This document shows, one piece after another, positions 25,290 to 33,551 of a stretch of 64,000 nt of DNA. A model generated the notes under the pieces. It saw only the letters and a list, made by a program, of their open reading frames with translations. It was not told where the DNA came from and ran no database searches. Position 1 is the stretch's first letter, and every line of letters begins with the position of its first letter. Origin of the DNA: Micromonospora lupini (lineage in GTDB: Bacteria > Actinomycetota > Actinomycetes > Mycobacteriales > Micromonosporaceae); assembly GCF_026342015.1 (NCBI RefSeq), contig NZ_JAPENL010000003.1, forward strand, positions 558,001-622,000, read 5' to 3'. Position numbers and translations under genes: made by a program.

Positions 25290-25868
25290 ATGTCCGGCGT
25301 GAACTCAACCCTGGCCGCCCTGCTCGGCTCCGCGATCACCGCCTTCGCATCGCTGTTCGTGGTGTGGGTGCACAGTCGGATCAAGCGGCGGCAGCGGGAG
25401 CGGGCCGAGTTGCAGCGGGCGTACATCCTGGTTCTGTCCGGCGCCCTCCGGCTCGCCCACAAGGCCGAGGCGTTGCGGCAGACCAGGTACTGGCGGTCCG
25501 GCCTGCCGGAGGCGGGTAACGACCTGCTCGGAGGGCACAAGCCGCTGGGGCCGATGGTGCTGCACGACTGGTTGGCCCGGGACATGGTCACCGTGGAGGC
25601 CGCCTGGTCGGAGATCTGGACGCGCGCGGACCAGGACGGCATCGCGCTTGCCAACGGGCTCATGACCGCGTTCAACGCGGTGCTGGCCGCCGCGCTGTTG
25701 GCCAGCGGAACGGAGCCGTTCGAGGCGTCCGACGAGATGACGATCGCCAGCCGCCGCCTCGGCGAGGCACGTCGGCAGCTCGCCCTGCACGCCCGCCGGG
25801 TCGCCAAGCTGGGCCCACGAGACGTCGACCTGTTCACCGAGCGCGAGTACGGCGTACCGGTGGGCTGA
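25290..25868 (+). CDS. Hypothetical membrane-anchored protein
   Basis: 192 residues. One N-terminal membrane helix (ALLGSAITAFASLFVVWV) is followed by a basic stop-transfer stretch (SRIKRRQRERAEL) and a mainly helical cytoplasmic part. A C-terminal helical region ends in HARRVAKLGPRDVDLF. No catalytic motif was seen and the family is not recognised. The ribosome binding site GGCAGG before ATG 25290 is modest. It may be a small regulator or scaffold. Confidence 0.7.
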   Translation: MSGVNSTLAALLGSAITAFASLFVVWVHSRIKRRQRERAELQRAYILVLSGALRLAHKAEALRQTRYWRSGLPEAGNDLLGGHKPLGPMVLHDWLARDMVTVEAAWSEIWTRADQDGIALANGLMTAFNAVLAAALLASGTEPFEASDEMTIASRRLGEARRQLALHARRVAKLGPRDVDLFTEREYGVPVG

Positions 25869-25914
25869 GATCTCGTTCGGCCGTCGCGGTCGGCACCACC
25901 ACCCGCACCGCCGT

Positions 25915-26232
25915 GTGCTGACGCCGGAGGAGTCGTCGGCGTGGCGCGCGCGGGGTCGACCAGGTACGTCGGGCGCTGCTGGGCCTGCGTCGACGGCGTG
26001 TGGTCGTGATCCGCGAGTGGGGCCCGACCACGTCCTCGACGTCGAAATCTTCGCGCCGCGTTACACCGGCGCCGAAGGCGTGTGGACCGACGAGCAGCAC
26101 GACTGGATCTCGTACGCCTCGCACGAGGGGACCGTGGCGTTCGGCGGCGTGCTCGCGGCCGGTCTGCGCGGCGCCTGGGCCGACGTCGACGAGTGGCGGT
26201 GGCCCGGGTGGCCGGAGCGCCGCACCGAATGA
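25915..26232 (+). pseudogene. Frameshifted unidentified gene
   Basis: The open frame from GTG 25915 starts LTPEESSAWRARG and ends DHVLDVEIFAPRYTG, then WISYASHEGTVAFGG and WADVDEWRWPGWPERRTE, but its middle is low-complexity. A better reading uses another frame between about 25950 and 26025: VDQVRRALLGLRRRVVVIREWG, joining naturally to PDHVLDVEIF. Two compensating single-base shifts, both at runs of G (GCGGGGTC, GTGGGGCCC), would repair it. This is either a decayed gene or indel errors. The family is not recognised. Its 3' part overlaps the tail of the PAP2 gene on the other strand. Confidence 0.45.
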
Positions 26233-27023
26233 GTCCGTTGTCGTAGCCACGCCCGCCCCGGGCCAGCCGTGGCCCCCTCCCGGTGGGGTCGCTCGGCGGG
26301 CGTCGGCAGGACCAGGTGGACGACCCCGAGCATCAGCGCCGCCACCACACCGTCGAGCCAGTAGTGGTTTCCGGTGGCCACGACTACCAGCAGGGTGACG
26401 AGCGGGTGGGCCACCCACAGCCACCGGAGGCGACCGCGGGTCACGGCGACGAGCGCGACGGCCACGGCCAGCGCCCACCCGAGGTGCAGGGACGGCATGG
26501 CGGCGTACTGGTTGCTGAGGGTGTCCGTATCGGGTGGGCCGTAGACGGTGGGCCCGAACCGGCGGCCGGTGTCCACCAGGCCCGTCAGCGCGGTGAGCCG
26601 GGGCGGCGCCAGCGGGACCAGGAGGTGCAGTGCCAGGGCCCCCGCGGTGAGACAGGCGAGCACGCGACGCGTCCACAGGTAGTGCGCCGGGTGCCGCAGG
26701 TACAGCCAGACGAGGGTGATCACCGTGGCGGGGAAGTGCACGTACGCGTAGTAGCCGTTGGCCAGGTGCGCCACCAGGCCGTACGCGAGCAGCGGATGCT
26801 GGACGGCCGCCTCGTCGGGCAGGTGCAACAGCCGCTCCAGGTGCCAGACCGAGTCGCCGTTGGCCAGCGCGGTCGACACCCGACCGGCCACCGCCATCCG
26901 CGCCATCTTGTAGAGGAGGAACAGCGTGGCGACGAGCAGCAGTTCGCGCGCCGCGCGGCGCAGCGGAGCGGCCCGTCGGCCGGGTGCCACCGGCTGCGGC
27001 ACCGCCAGCTCGGCGATCTCCAT
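26061..27023 (-). CDS. PAP2-superfamily membrane phosphatase / inositolphosphotransferase-like
   Basis: 320 residues. Six hydrophobic segments lie in the first 240 residues. The PAP2-type pocket is visible as YAAMPSLHLGWAL (motif 2, PSxH) and NHYWLDG (motif 3, H-x-x-x-D); the first motif is weak, as in the inositolphosphotransferase-like branch. Expected role: lipid phosphate or phospho-inositol chemistry at the membrane. The last 75-80 residues (RQRTHSVRRSG onward) are compositionally odd and antisense to an apparent gene fragment, so the natural protein may end earlier and the present stop may reflect a shift. Confidence 0.78.
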   Translation of the reverse strand: MEIAELAVPQPVAPGRRAAPLRRAARELLLVATLFLLYKMARMAVAGRVSTALANGDSVWHLERLLHLPDEAAVQHPLLAYGLVAHLANGYYAYVHFPATVITLVWLYLRHPAHYLWTRRVLACLTAGALALHLLVPLAPPRLTALTGLVDTGRRFGPTVYGPPDTDTLSNQYAAMPSLHLGWALAVAVALVAVTRGRLRWLWVAHPLVTLLVVVATGNHYWLDGVVAALMLGVVHLVLPTPAERPHREGATAGPGRAWLRQRTHSVRRSGHPGHRHSSTSAQAPRRPAASTPPNATVPSCEAYEIQSCCSSVHTPSAPV

Positions 27024-27059
27024 AGGCGCCTCGATTCAGTCACGTCGCCGGGTCGGTTG

Positions 27060-27089
27060 GGCCGCCACCGTCTCCGGACGGTGGCGGCC
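27060..27089 (-). terminator. Hairpin downstream of MFS pump gene
   Basis: 13 bp perfect arms (GGCCGCCACCGTC / GACGGTGGCGGCC) around a TCCG tetraloop, 17 bp after the MFS stop codon and before the PAP2 start. Confidence 0.8.
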
Positions 27090-27105
27090 CGCTGCGGTCC
27101 GGACG

Positions 27106-28746
27106 TTAGCGCCGGTCGGGCGTGCCCTTCGGCGCGGGGTCGACGGAGACCTGGTCGAACGGGGGCGCCCCGTCGACCGCGTCGGCGCCGACAGCTGTCG
27201 ACGTGGCGGCGTCCGGCAGGTCGAGGCTGGTCCGCAGGGTGACCGGCCTGAGCAGTAGCGCCGCGATGACGCCGACCACCCCGATGGCGGCGGAGATGAG
27301 GAAGATGTGTCCGGTGGCGTCACCGTACGCGGCCCGCACAATGTGCTGGATCCCGTCGGGCAGCGCGGCGATGTTGAGGTTGCTGTCGCCCCCGGCGCCG
27401 GAGGCCGGGATCCCGGCGGCGGTCAGGTCGCGCGTGATCTGGTCGGTGACCCGGTGGGCGAGGACGGCGCCGAGCACCGAGACACCGATGGTGCCGCCGA
27501 GCGACCGGAAGAACGCGACGCTGGCGCTGGCCGCGCCGATGTCCTTGAGGGCCACCGTGTTCTGGACGGCGAGGACGAGGTTCTGCATGGTCATGCCGAC
27601 GCCGGTGCCGACGATGAACATGCCGATGCCGACCAGGACGAGCGACGTCTCGTGGTCGATGGTGCCGAGCAGCGCGAACCCGGCGACCAGGATGATCGAC
27701 CCGGCGACGATATACGGCTTGATCCGCCCGGTCCTGGTGATCAGCCGGCCGGCGACGATCGACGAGCCGAGGACACCTGCCATCAACGGGATGGTGAGCA
27801 GACCGGCCTCCGTCGGGCTGTAGCCGCGGCCGATCTGGAAGTACTGGCCGAGGAAGACCGCGCCGCCGAACATGGCCATGCCGACGGCGAGGCTGCCGAG
27901 GATGGCCAGCGCGGTGGTGTGCTGGCGCACGATGGCGAGCGGAACGACCGGCTCGGCCGCCCGCGACTCCACCCAGACCGCGAGGGCGAGCAGGAGCAGC
28001 GCGCCGCCCACCATGGCCACGGTCTGCCAGGAGAGCCACGCGAACGAGCCGTCGACGAAGGAGATCCAGATCAGCAGCACGCTGACGCCTGCGGCGATCA
28101 GGCCCGCACCCAGGTAGTCGATCTTGACGTTCTCGCGCCGTAGCGTCGGCAGGTGCAGGGTCGCCTGGAGCAGGATCAGCGCGATGACGGCGACCGGCAC
28201 GCCGACGAAGAAGCACCAGCGCCAGCCCAGCCAGGACGTGTCGACGATGAGGCCGCCGAGCAGCGGGCCGCCGACGGTCGCGACAGCCATGACGCCGCCG
28301 AGGTAGCCGTTGTATCGGCCCCGCTCACGCGGCGGGATCATGGCGGCGATCGCCACCTGGACGAGGGCCTGCAGGCCGCCGACCCCGATGCCCTGGAACG
28401 CGCGGGCCGCGATGAGCTGGCCCGCGCTCTGCGAGAAGCCGGCGATGACCGAGCCCAGCAGGAAGACCACGATGGCGACCTGGATCAGGAGCTTCTTGTT
28501 GAACAGGTCGGCCAGCTTGCCCCAGATCGGAGTGGTGGCGGTCGCGGTGAGCAGGGTCGCGGTGACGACCCAGGTGTACTGGTTCTGGGAGCCGTTCAAC
28601 GACCCGATGATCTTGGGCAATGCGGTCGAGACGACAGTGCTGCTCAACATCGCGACGAAGAGCACCAGCAGCAGACCGCTGAGCGCCTCGAGCGTCTGCC
28701 GATGGGTCATCGGCTCGGTGCCGGCCGTGGTGGTGGGTGCGCTCAT
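27106..28746 (-). CDS. DHA2-family MFS drug efflux pump (EmrB/QacA-type, 14 membrane segments)
   Basis: 546 residues with 14 hydrophobic segments. Motif A appears as GKLADLFNKKLL after segment 2, and the family segment LDTTIVNVALP is represented by LSSTVVSTALPKI. Motif C-like GPLLGGLIVDTSWLGWRWCFF follows in segment 5. Such proteins export drugs or dyes by proton antiport across the cytoplasmic membrane. The divergent TetR gene at 28926 and the inverted repeats between them indicate local substrate-induced control. It may serve self-resistance, but nothing ties it to the distant enediyne cluster. Confidence 0.93.
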   Translation of the reverse strand: MSAPTTTAGTEPMTHRQTLEALSGLLLVLFVAMLSSTVVSTALPKIIGSLNGSQNQYTWVVTATLLTATATTPIWGKLADLFNKKLLIQVAIVVFLLGSVIAGFSQSAGQLIAARAFQGIGVGGLQALVQVAIAAMIPPRERGRYNGYLGGVMAVATVGGPLLGGLIVDTSWLGWRWCFFVGVPVAVIALILLQATLHLPTLRRENVKIDYLGAGLIAAGVSVLLIWISFVDGSFAWLSWQTVAMVGGALLLLALAVWVESRAAEPVVPLAIVRQHTTALAILGSLAVGMAMFGGAVFLGQYFQIGRGYSPTEAGLLTIPLMAGVLGSSIVAGRLITRTGRIKPYIVAGSIILVAGFALLGTIDHETSLVLVGIGMFIVGTGVGMTMQNLVLAVQNTVALKDIGAASASVAFFRSLGGTIGVSVLGAVLAHRVTDQITRDLTAAGIPASGAGGDSNLNIAALPDGIQHIVRAAYGDATGHIFLISAAIGVVGVIAALLLRPVTLRTSLDLPDAATSTAVGADAVDGAPPFDQVSVDPAPKGTPDRR

Positions 28747-28840
28747 CGCGCGGCCTCCAGCTTGTCGTGGTTTTCCGAGGGCGACGTCGACCAGGGCTGC
28801 ACGGGTCTCACGAACCCGCGCATTCGCGCTCCTGACTTGG

Positions 28841-28882
28841 TTGCCTCACGCAAGCATCTACCGATCTTGCTCAGTCGGCAAG
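28841..28882. promoter_or_regulatory. Paired inverted repeats, TTGC-n5-GCAA and CTTGC-n7-GCAAG
   Basis: Two related dyads (28841-28853 and 28866-28882) lie between the MFS gene and the TetR gene. They are the obvious candidates for the TetR operator. Confidence 0.5.
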
Positions 28883-28925
28883 TTTGCCCATTGAGAAGCC
28901 GGTCACTCGACGTACGCTGAGCGCG

Positions 28926-29516
28926 ATGGACGAGATCACCGGCCTACGGGAGCGCAAGAAGGCGGCCACCCGCCTCGCCCTGCACGAGTCAGCCCTGCGC
29001 CTCGCCGCCGAACAGGGCCCGGACGGCGTGACAGTCGAGGCGATCGCCGACGCCGCGAACGTCTCCCGGCGAACATTCTCGAACTACTTCTCCAGTAAGG
29101 AGGAGGCGCTCTTCCACGGCGACACGGTGCGCCTGCGCCGGCTGTTGCAGTTGGTCCACGAGCGGCCCGGCAGCGAGACGCCATGGACCGCGCTGAGCCG
29201 GGCGGCCGAACAGTTCACCAGGGAATCATCGGATGATCGTGACCACAGCTGGCTGACCCGACGCCGGCAGCTGCGCGGGCACCCCGGCCTGGCCGCGCAC
29301 CAGGTGGCGGCGTACACCGCGATCGAGCGCGAGCTGGCCGCGGACCTCGCCCACCGGCTCAGCGGCACGGCTGTGGCGCTGCGCTCCCGCCTGCTGACCG
29401 CGACGTTCCTGGCCGCCCTGCGCGTCGCCATCCAGCACTGGATCGACCACCCGGGCCACGACCTGCTGGAGATCGTGCGAACCGCGCTCGCCGAGGTCGC
29501 TCCCCCGTCGGCCTGA
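28926..29516 (+). CDS. TetR-family transcriptional regulator
   Basis: 196 residues from ATG 28926. The N-terminal helix-turn-helix reads TRLALHESALRLAAEQ, VTVEAIADAANVSRRTFSNYF and SSKEEALF, the classical TetR pattern. The C-terminal ligand domain is helical, with RGHPGLAAHQVAAYTAIERELA. It is divergent from the MFS pump, 179 bp apart, and very likely represses it until a substrate binds. In-frame upstream starts (28884) would extend into the operator region and are not preferred. Confidence 0.92.
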   Translation: MDEITGLRERKKAATRLALHESALRLAAEQGPDGVTVEAIADAANVSRRTFSNYFSSKEEALFHGDTVRLRRLLQLVHERPGSETPWTALSRAAEQFTRESSDDRDHSWLTRRRQLRGHPGLAAHQVAAYTAIERELAADLAHRLSGTAVALRSRLLTATFLAALRVAIQHWIDHPGHDLLEIVRTALAEVAPPSA

Positions 29517-29561
29517 TCATCGACGGCGAACGAGTCGACGCGGCGAGCACCTGACGACGAA

Positions 29562-29619
29562 GGGCCCCGTCGCGCCGGTCACCACCGCGCTGGGCGGTGG
29601 GGACCGGCGGACGAGGCCC
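29562..29619. terminator. Long imperfect hairpin between convergent genes
   Basis: GGGCC to GGCCC outer arms enclose CGCCGGTC/GGACCGGCG and CACCGC/GCGGTG inner arms. It sits between the tetR stop and the stop of the second GH54 gene. Confidence 0.65.
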
Positions 29620-29631
29620 GCCGTCGATTGA

Positions 29632-31224
29632 TCAGCGGTAACCGGCGCTCACCACGCTGGCCTGCACCGCGTTCTCCGTCGCGTCGGACGGGTAACCGGC
29701 GACCATGGCCCCCTCGTAGAACGTGCCGGCGCTCAGGTTCGCGCCGCCGTCGGGCTTGCAGCAGTCACCGCCACTACCCAGGATGATCGCGCCCTGCTTC
29801 TTCATCGGGTTGTACCCCGACGGGAGCGAGCCGTCCCACAGCGTGTAGAGGCTGCCGGACTGCGCGTCGCTGCCCTTCATGGCGAAGCGCGACGTGCCGT
29901 TGTTCTTGAGCGTCGCCGTGACGAACTTGCTGGTGAACGCCCGCTGGTTCGGGTTCCACGAGCTGCTGCCACCGGGGAACAGACCCCACTCCAGGTCGGC
30001 CTGCACCCAGGGGCCGCTGCCGGAGCAACCGCCGAACCAGCACTGCTTGCCGAAGTTGATGGCGTCCATCGCGCCGGCGGCGTCGGCCTTGCGCGTCGTC
30101 TCGCTGTTGCCGTAGTCGAAGCAGCAGCCGCTGTTGACGTGGGTCCCGCTTGTCACCATGTACATGCCCTCGGGCGCCGAGCCGGTCGGCACGCCGGTCA
30201 GGTGCCCGTCGCGCCAGTAGCTGTTGCCAGGGTTGATGTAGAGCGAGTACGCCTTGGCGCCGCCCACCGTCAGGGACTCCGTGGTCGCGGTCGCCGGCCT
30301 GCTCTGCGGCGAGCCCGGAACGACGCTGGACCCCTGGTACCAGAGGTCGTTTCCGCGCCCGGACTGGTCGAAGACGACTGTGATCACGCAGGTCGTGCCG
30401 GAGCAGAACGAGTCCTGCGTCGCGGCGTTGGCGGTGCCGCCCGTGCCGGTCAGCCCGATGTTGCGGGTCGTGCTGTCCGACGAGCGTCGGACCTGGTAGA
30501 GGTTGCCGGCGTACGTCGCGTAGAGGGCTCGCGTCGTGCTGTGGGCCGCCACGCACGGGGTGCCGCCCGAGGCGTAGATGTCGCACGGGCGCGCGCCGCT
30601 CGGCGGCGGGGTGGTCGGCGGAGCGGTGGTCGGCGGGGTGGTCGGCGAGGCCCACTGCTGGTTGGCGCCGCCGTTGCAGGCCCACAGGATCAGCTTGGTG
30701 CCGTTGGCGGTGGCCGCGCCGTTGGCATCGAGGCACAGCCCGGACTGCACGCCGGTGATGGTGCCGTTGCTGTTGACGTTCCACTGCTGGTTGTTCTGGC
30801 CGTTGCAGTCCCAGATGATCGCCGCGGTGCCGTTCGTGGTGCCGCGGCCGGAGGCGTCCAGGCACTTGTTGCCGTACACCGTGAGCTGCTTGCTCGACGT
30901 CCAGGTCCAGGTCTGGCCGGCCGCGCCGTTGCAGTCCCAGAGTTGGGTCTGGGTGCCGTTTGTGGTGCTCGAGTTGGGGACCTCGACGCATCGACCGGAC
31001 GGGGCGCCGACGATGGTGGTGCTCTGCCCCGCCACGATGGCGGCGGCCGCCATCGGTGCGGTGGCGGCCTCGGCGGCGGACGATCCGGCGCCGGCCGTCG
31101 CGCCGACGGTGGCGAGGACGAGGACGCCTGCCAGGGCGCTGGCCAGGACGGCCAGGCGTGGGAGGCGACGTCTCGGGATGGGGTCGCGGGCCAGGCCGGG
31201 CCCGGCGGGGGACGGGGTTCGCAC
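29632..31224 (-). CDS. Secreted GH54 alpha-L-arabinofuranosidase with N-terminal ricin-type (CBM13) domain
   Basis: 530 residues. GTG 31224 is preferred because GAGGAG lies eight bases upstream and because the promoter at 31311-31340 rules out the longer frame. Signal peptide with a basic start (PRRRLPRLAVLASA). A QxW trefoil covers about 68-197 (CVEVPNSSTTNGTQTQLWDC, NNQQWNVNSNG), then a short TTPP linker, then the GH54 catalytic domain (about 219-530) with nucleophile Glu in QADLEWGLFPGG. The catalytic part is nearly the same as that of the gene at 19385, but the binding module differs. Predicted role: arabinose release from different polysaccharide surfaces. Confidence 0.92.
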   Translation of the reverse strand: MRTPSPAGPGLARDPIPRRRLPRLAVLASALAGVLVLATVGATAGAGSSAAEAATAPMAAAAIVAGQSTTIVGAPSGRCVEVPNSSTTNGTQTQLWDCNGAAGQTWTWTSSKQLTVYGNKCLDASGRGTTNGTAAIIWDCNGQNNQQWNVNSNGTITGVQSGLCLDANGAATANGTKLILWACNGGANQQWASPTTPPTTAPPTTPPPSGARPCDIYASGGTPCVAAHSTTRALYATYAGNLYQVRRSSDSTTRNIGLTGTGGTANAATQDSFCSGTTCVITVVFDQSGRGNDLWYQGSSVVPGSPQSRPATATTESLTVGGAKAYSLYINPGNSYWRDGHLTGVPTGSAPEGMYMVTSGTHVNSGCCFDYGNSETTRKADAAGAMDAINFGKQCWFGGCSGSGPWVQADLEWGLFPGGSSSWNPNQRAFTSKFVTATLKNNGTSRFAMKGSDAQSGSLYTLWDGSLPSGYNPMKKQGAIILGSGGDCCKPDGGANLSAGTFYEGAMVAGYPSDATENAVQASVVSAGYR

Positions 31225-31310
31225 GAGGTGGCTCCTCGGAGTCGTGGCAGCGCGTGGATGTGCCGACGCCGCAGGTGGTGGTGGCGGGGCGGCCGGATCG
31301 ATGCGCAGCA

Positions 31311-31340
31311 ATCGTAGGATCAATTTTCGATGAGTGTCAA
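31311..31340 (-). promoter_or_regulatory. Sigma-70-type promoter for the CBM13-GH54 gene
   Basis: On the minus strand, TTGACA (31335-31340) and TACGAT (31311-31316) are separated by 18 bases. Transcription would start near 31304, leaving an 80-base leader before GTG 31224. Such a clear consensus is rare in this GC-rich window. Confidence 0.7.
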
Positions 31341-31414
31341 TGTAAGCCCGCTCGGCGGGAGTCCGGCGGTGGCCGCCCGTGCCGACGGCCACCGCCTGAC
31401 CTCTTCCGCGCCGC

Positions 31415-33250
31415 CTACCGCCCCCAGATCCGCCAGGTCTGGTTCAGCGGACTGCCCTGGCCGACCGCGTTGCAGGGCCACTGAAGGACAGTCGCGCGGG
31501 CCGCCGTGGAGACGCCGTTGACGTCGACGCACTTGCCGCTGTGCCGGGCGACGAGCTGGTAGTCGTGCGAGTCGTTACCGGAGTAGGTCACCTTCCGGAG
31601 GGTGAACTGCTGGTTGAGCCCGTTCTGGCAGGTCCACTGGCCCACGGCGGCGCCGTTGGCTGTGGAGGCGCCGCTGACGTCGAGGCACTTGCCGCTCTGC
31701 TGGTTGACAACTGTGTACGTGTTCGCCACTCCGGCGACCGGCTGGAAGTTCCAGAGCTGCTGGGCGCCGCCCTCGCAGTAGAACTGCTGCTGGACGTTGC
31801 CGTCGGCGGTGCTCAGGCCAGTGTTGTCCAGGCACTGCTGGGAGTGCTGGGCCACCGCCACCGACTGGAAGCCCGCGTCGGAGGGCGGCAGCAGGGTCAC
31901 CGTGTACGTGTCGTTCTGGTTCCCGTACGGCAGGTTCACCGTGGCGTTGTTGTTGGACAGGGTGACGACGCTGTTGGAGACCGTGACCGGGCCCTGCACC
32001 GCACCGCCGTTGTTGTACGGGATGCGCTGCGTGAGCACCCGCACCTGGTTGTTCTGCACGACGCCACTTGTCGTGTCGAGGCGTTGCAGGTTGACGCTCA
32101 GGTTCCCGGTGGTGCGACCGCCACCGACCAGGACCTTCGCCACCCCGCTGGCCTTCGTGGCGTACGCGTCGTAGGACTGGCTGCCGGTCACCGAGACGTT
32201 CTGGCCGGTCTGCGAGGCGTAGTAGCGGTAGGCCCACCATTCGCCCTTGGGCTGGTGCTGGCCGGCCGAGTTGCGGGTCAACAGGTTGCCGAGGTCGTTG
32301 TGCAGGTTGCCGGCGCTGGCCCAGTTGGCCCGCAGACCGTCAGCGCCGGCCCGCTCCAGACGCGCGATGTACCAGGCGCCGTCGGCCGGGTTCTGCTCGT
32401 TCGACGCCCCGTACTCGTTGATCTGGTACGGGCGGGGATGCGGGATGCCGCGCGGGTCGAGGGTGGCGTTGGCCGCGGCGACGTTGGCGACCGGGTCACC
32501 GGGCAGCGAGTGCCAACTGATGATGTCCGGCACCGTGTTCGTCGAGCGCACGAAGTCCAGGTACTGGTTCCAGAACGCGTGGTTTGTCGACGGCACGCAG
32601 GCGCAGCTCGGCCCGACGATGAGCTGGCTGGGGAACTCCGTCCGGAGGCGCTGGTACGTGCGCCGCCACAGTTCGAGGTACTGCGAGATCGGCCGGTTCC
32701 AGAAGATGGTGATGTTGGGTTCGTTCCAGATGTCCCACTGCACCGACAGGCCGGACGCCCGGACGTCGTTGATGACCCGGGTCAGGAAGTTGTCGTAGTC
32801 GGTCCAGTTGCCGTTGTCACCGGGGAAGCGGGAGATGCCGGCGCCGTCGGCGCCCCACAGGTCGTGCGGCAGCAGGATGAACTGCCCGCCGAGGGCGACG
32901 GTCCGACGTGCCTGGGCGACAGTGGCGTTCCAGCGGCGATCGTAGTTTCCACCGACCCAGCCACTGCCGGGCAGCTGCGCGCCACCGGCGCGCATGTAGC
33001 GGAAGTTGACGTCGCGGTAGAAGTGGTCGGGCGGGCCACTGGCGTTCTCGGTCATGCCGTAGATCCAGCCGGCCGCGCGGTAGGTGGGCGTGCCGGTGGT
33101 GGTGGAGAAGTTGACACTTATCGACTCGTCGGCGGCCTGGGCCGGGGACGCGGCGACGGTGACGGCGGTGGTTGCGGCGAGCAGGCCGACGACGAGTCGG
33201 GCGACGAGCGCGTGGGCTCGCCCCGACCTGCTGCGGGACGGGGTTTTCAC
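31415..33250 (-). CDS. Secreted GH39-like glycosidase with ricin-type (CBM13) domain
   Basis: 611 residues. GTG 33250 has AAGGAG at a good distance and lies downstream of the promoter, so longer frames are excluded. Signal peptide ends PAQAA. Catalytic barrel about 35-330: SVQWDIWNEPNITIFW carries the acid/base Glu (NEP) and PYQINEYGASNEQNP the likely nucleophile Glu of clan GH-A, nearest to GH39 in style. A beta-sandwich follows, then a trefoil (about 450-611: QCLDNTGLSTADGNVQQ, CLDVSGASTANGAAVGQW, CVDVNGVSTAARATVLQW). The substrate may be xylan or another plant glycan; the family call is moderate. It is controlled by the promoter and operator at 33300-33347 and divergent from a sugar ABC operon. 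Confidence 0.82.
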   Translation of the reverse strand: MKTPSRSRSGRAHALVARLVVGLLAATTAVTVAASPAQAADESISVNFSTTTGTPTYRAAGWIYGMTENASGPPDHFYRDVNFRYMRAGGAQLPGSGWVGGNYDRRWNATVAQARRTVALGGQFILLPHDLWGADGAGISRFPGDNGNWTDYDNFLTRVINDVRASGLSVQWDIWNEPNITIFWNRPISQYLELWRRTYQRLRTEFPSQLIVGPSCACVPSTNHAFWNQYLDFVRSTNTVPDIISWHSLPGDPVANVAAANATLDPRGIPHPRPYQINEYGASNEQNPADGAWYIARLERAGADGLRANWASAGNLHNDLGNLLTRNSAGQHQPKGEWWAYRYYASQTGQNVSVTGSQSYDAYATKASGVAKVLVGGGRTTGNLSVNLQRLDTTSGVVQNNQVRVLTQRIPYNNGGAVQGPVTVSNSVVTLSNNNATVNLPYGNQNDTYTVTLLPPSDAGFQSVAVAQHSQQCLDNTGLSTADGNVQQQFYCEGGAQQLWNFQPVAGVANTYTVVNQQSGKCLDVSGASTANGAAVGQWTCQNGLNQQFTLRKVTYSGNDSHDYQLVARHSGKCVDVNGVSTAARATVLQWPCNAVGQGSPLNQTWRIWGR

Positions 33251-33299
33251 GGGCGGCTCCTTGGTGGGGCGCGGGGGACGCTCTCCGGAGGGCTGCGCT

Positions 33300-33315
33300 T
33301 GCGAATCGATTCGCA
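33300..33315. promoter_or_regulatory. Perfect 16 bp palindrome TGCGAATCGATTCGCA, LacI-type operator
   Basis: A perfect palindrome with the central CG of LacI-family sites. It lies just downstream of the TACGAT box, over the predicted start of transcription of the GH39-like gene, so binding would block initiation. Confidence 0.75.
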
Positions 33316-33318
33316 CGG

Positions 33319-33347
33319 ATCGTAGGTCGGGGACTCACTCATGTCAA
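33319..33347 (-). promoter_or_regulatory. Sigma-70-type promoter for the GH39-like gene
   Basis: Minus strand TTGACA (33342-33347), 17 base spacer, TACGAT (33319-33324). Both boxes equal those of the promoter at 31311, suggesting a matched pair of strong promoters. Confidence 0.75.
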
Positions 33348-33443
33348 TGAAGTGACGATCGGGTGAAGCCGGTGTTTCCCAGCAGCGCCGCCCGGGCAGC
33401 TCAGCCAACCCTTGACCACCGAGCACGGGCGGTCCTATCTTCG

Positions 33444-33472
33444 TGCGAACCGTTTCGTCGAATCGGTTCGCC
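33444..33472. promoter_or_regulatory. Double LacI-type operator of the ABC operon
   Basis: Two overlapping copies related to TGCGAATCGATTCGCA occur at 33444-33459 and 33457-33472. Together they form perfect 8 bp outer arms GCGAACCG and CGGTTCGC 11 bases apart. The site is about 80 bp upstream of the binding-protein gene. Confidence 0.65.
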
Positions 33473-33551
33473 TCATGGTCGGACGTGGTCCGGCCCCCGA
33501 CGGTCAACCCACGACACCCCACCTGACGATCGACTCTAAGTGAGGCAGCAC

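Noticed and set aside
27106..29516. MFS pump and TetR as self-resistance genes of the enediyne cluster
   Set aside because: They are more than 26 kb from the cluster with unrelated genes between, and the pair is common in actinobacterial genomes.
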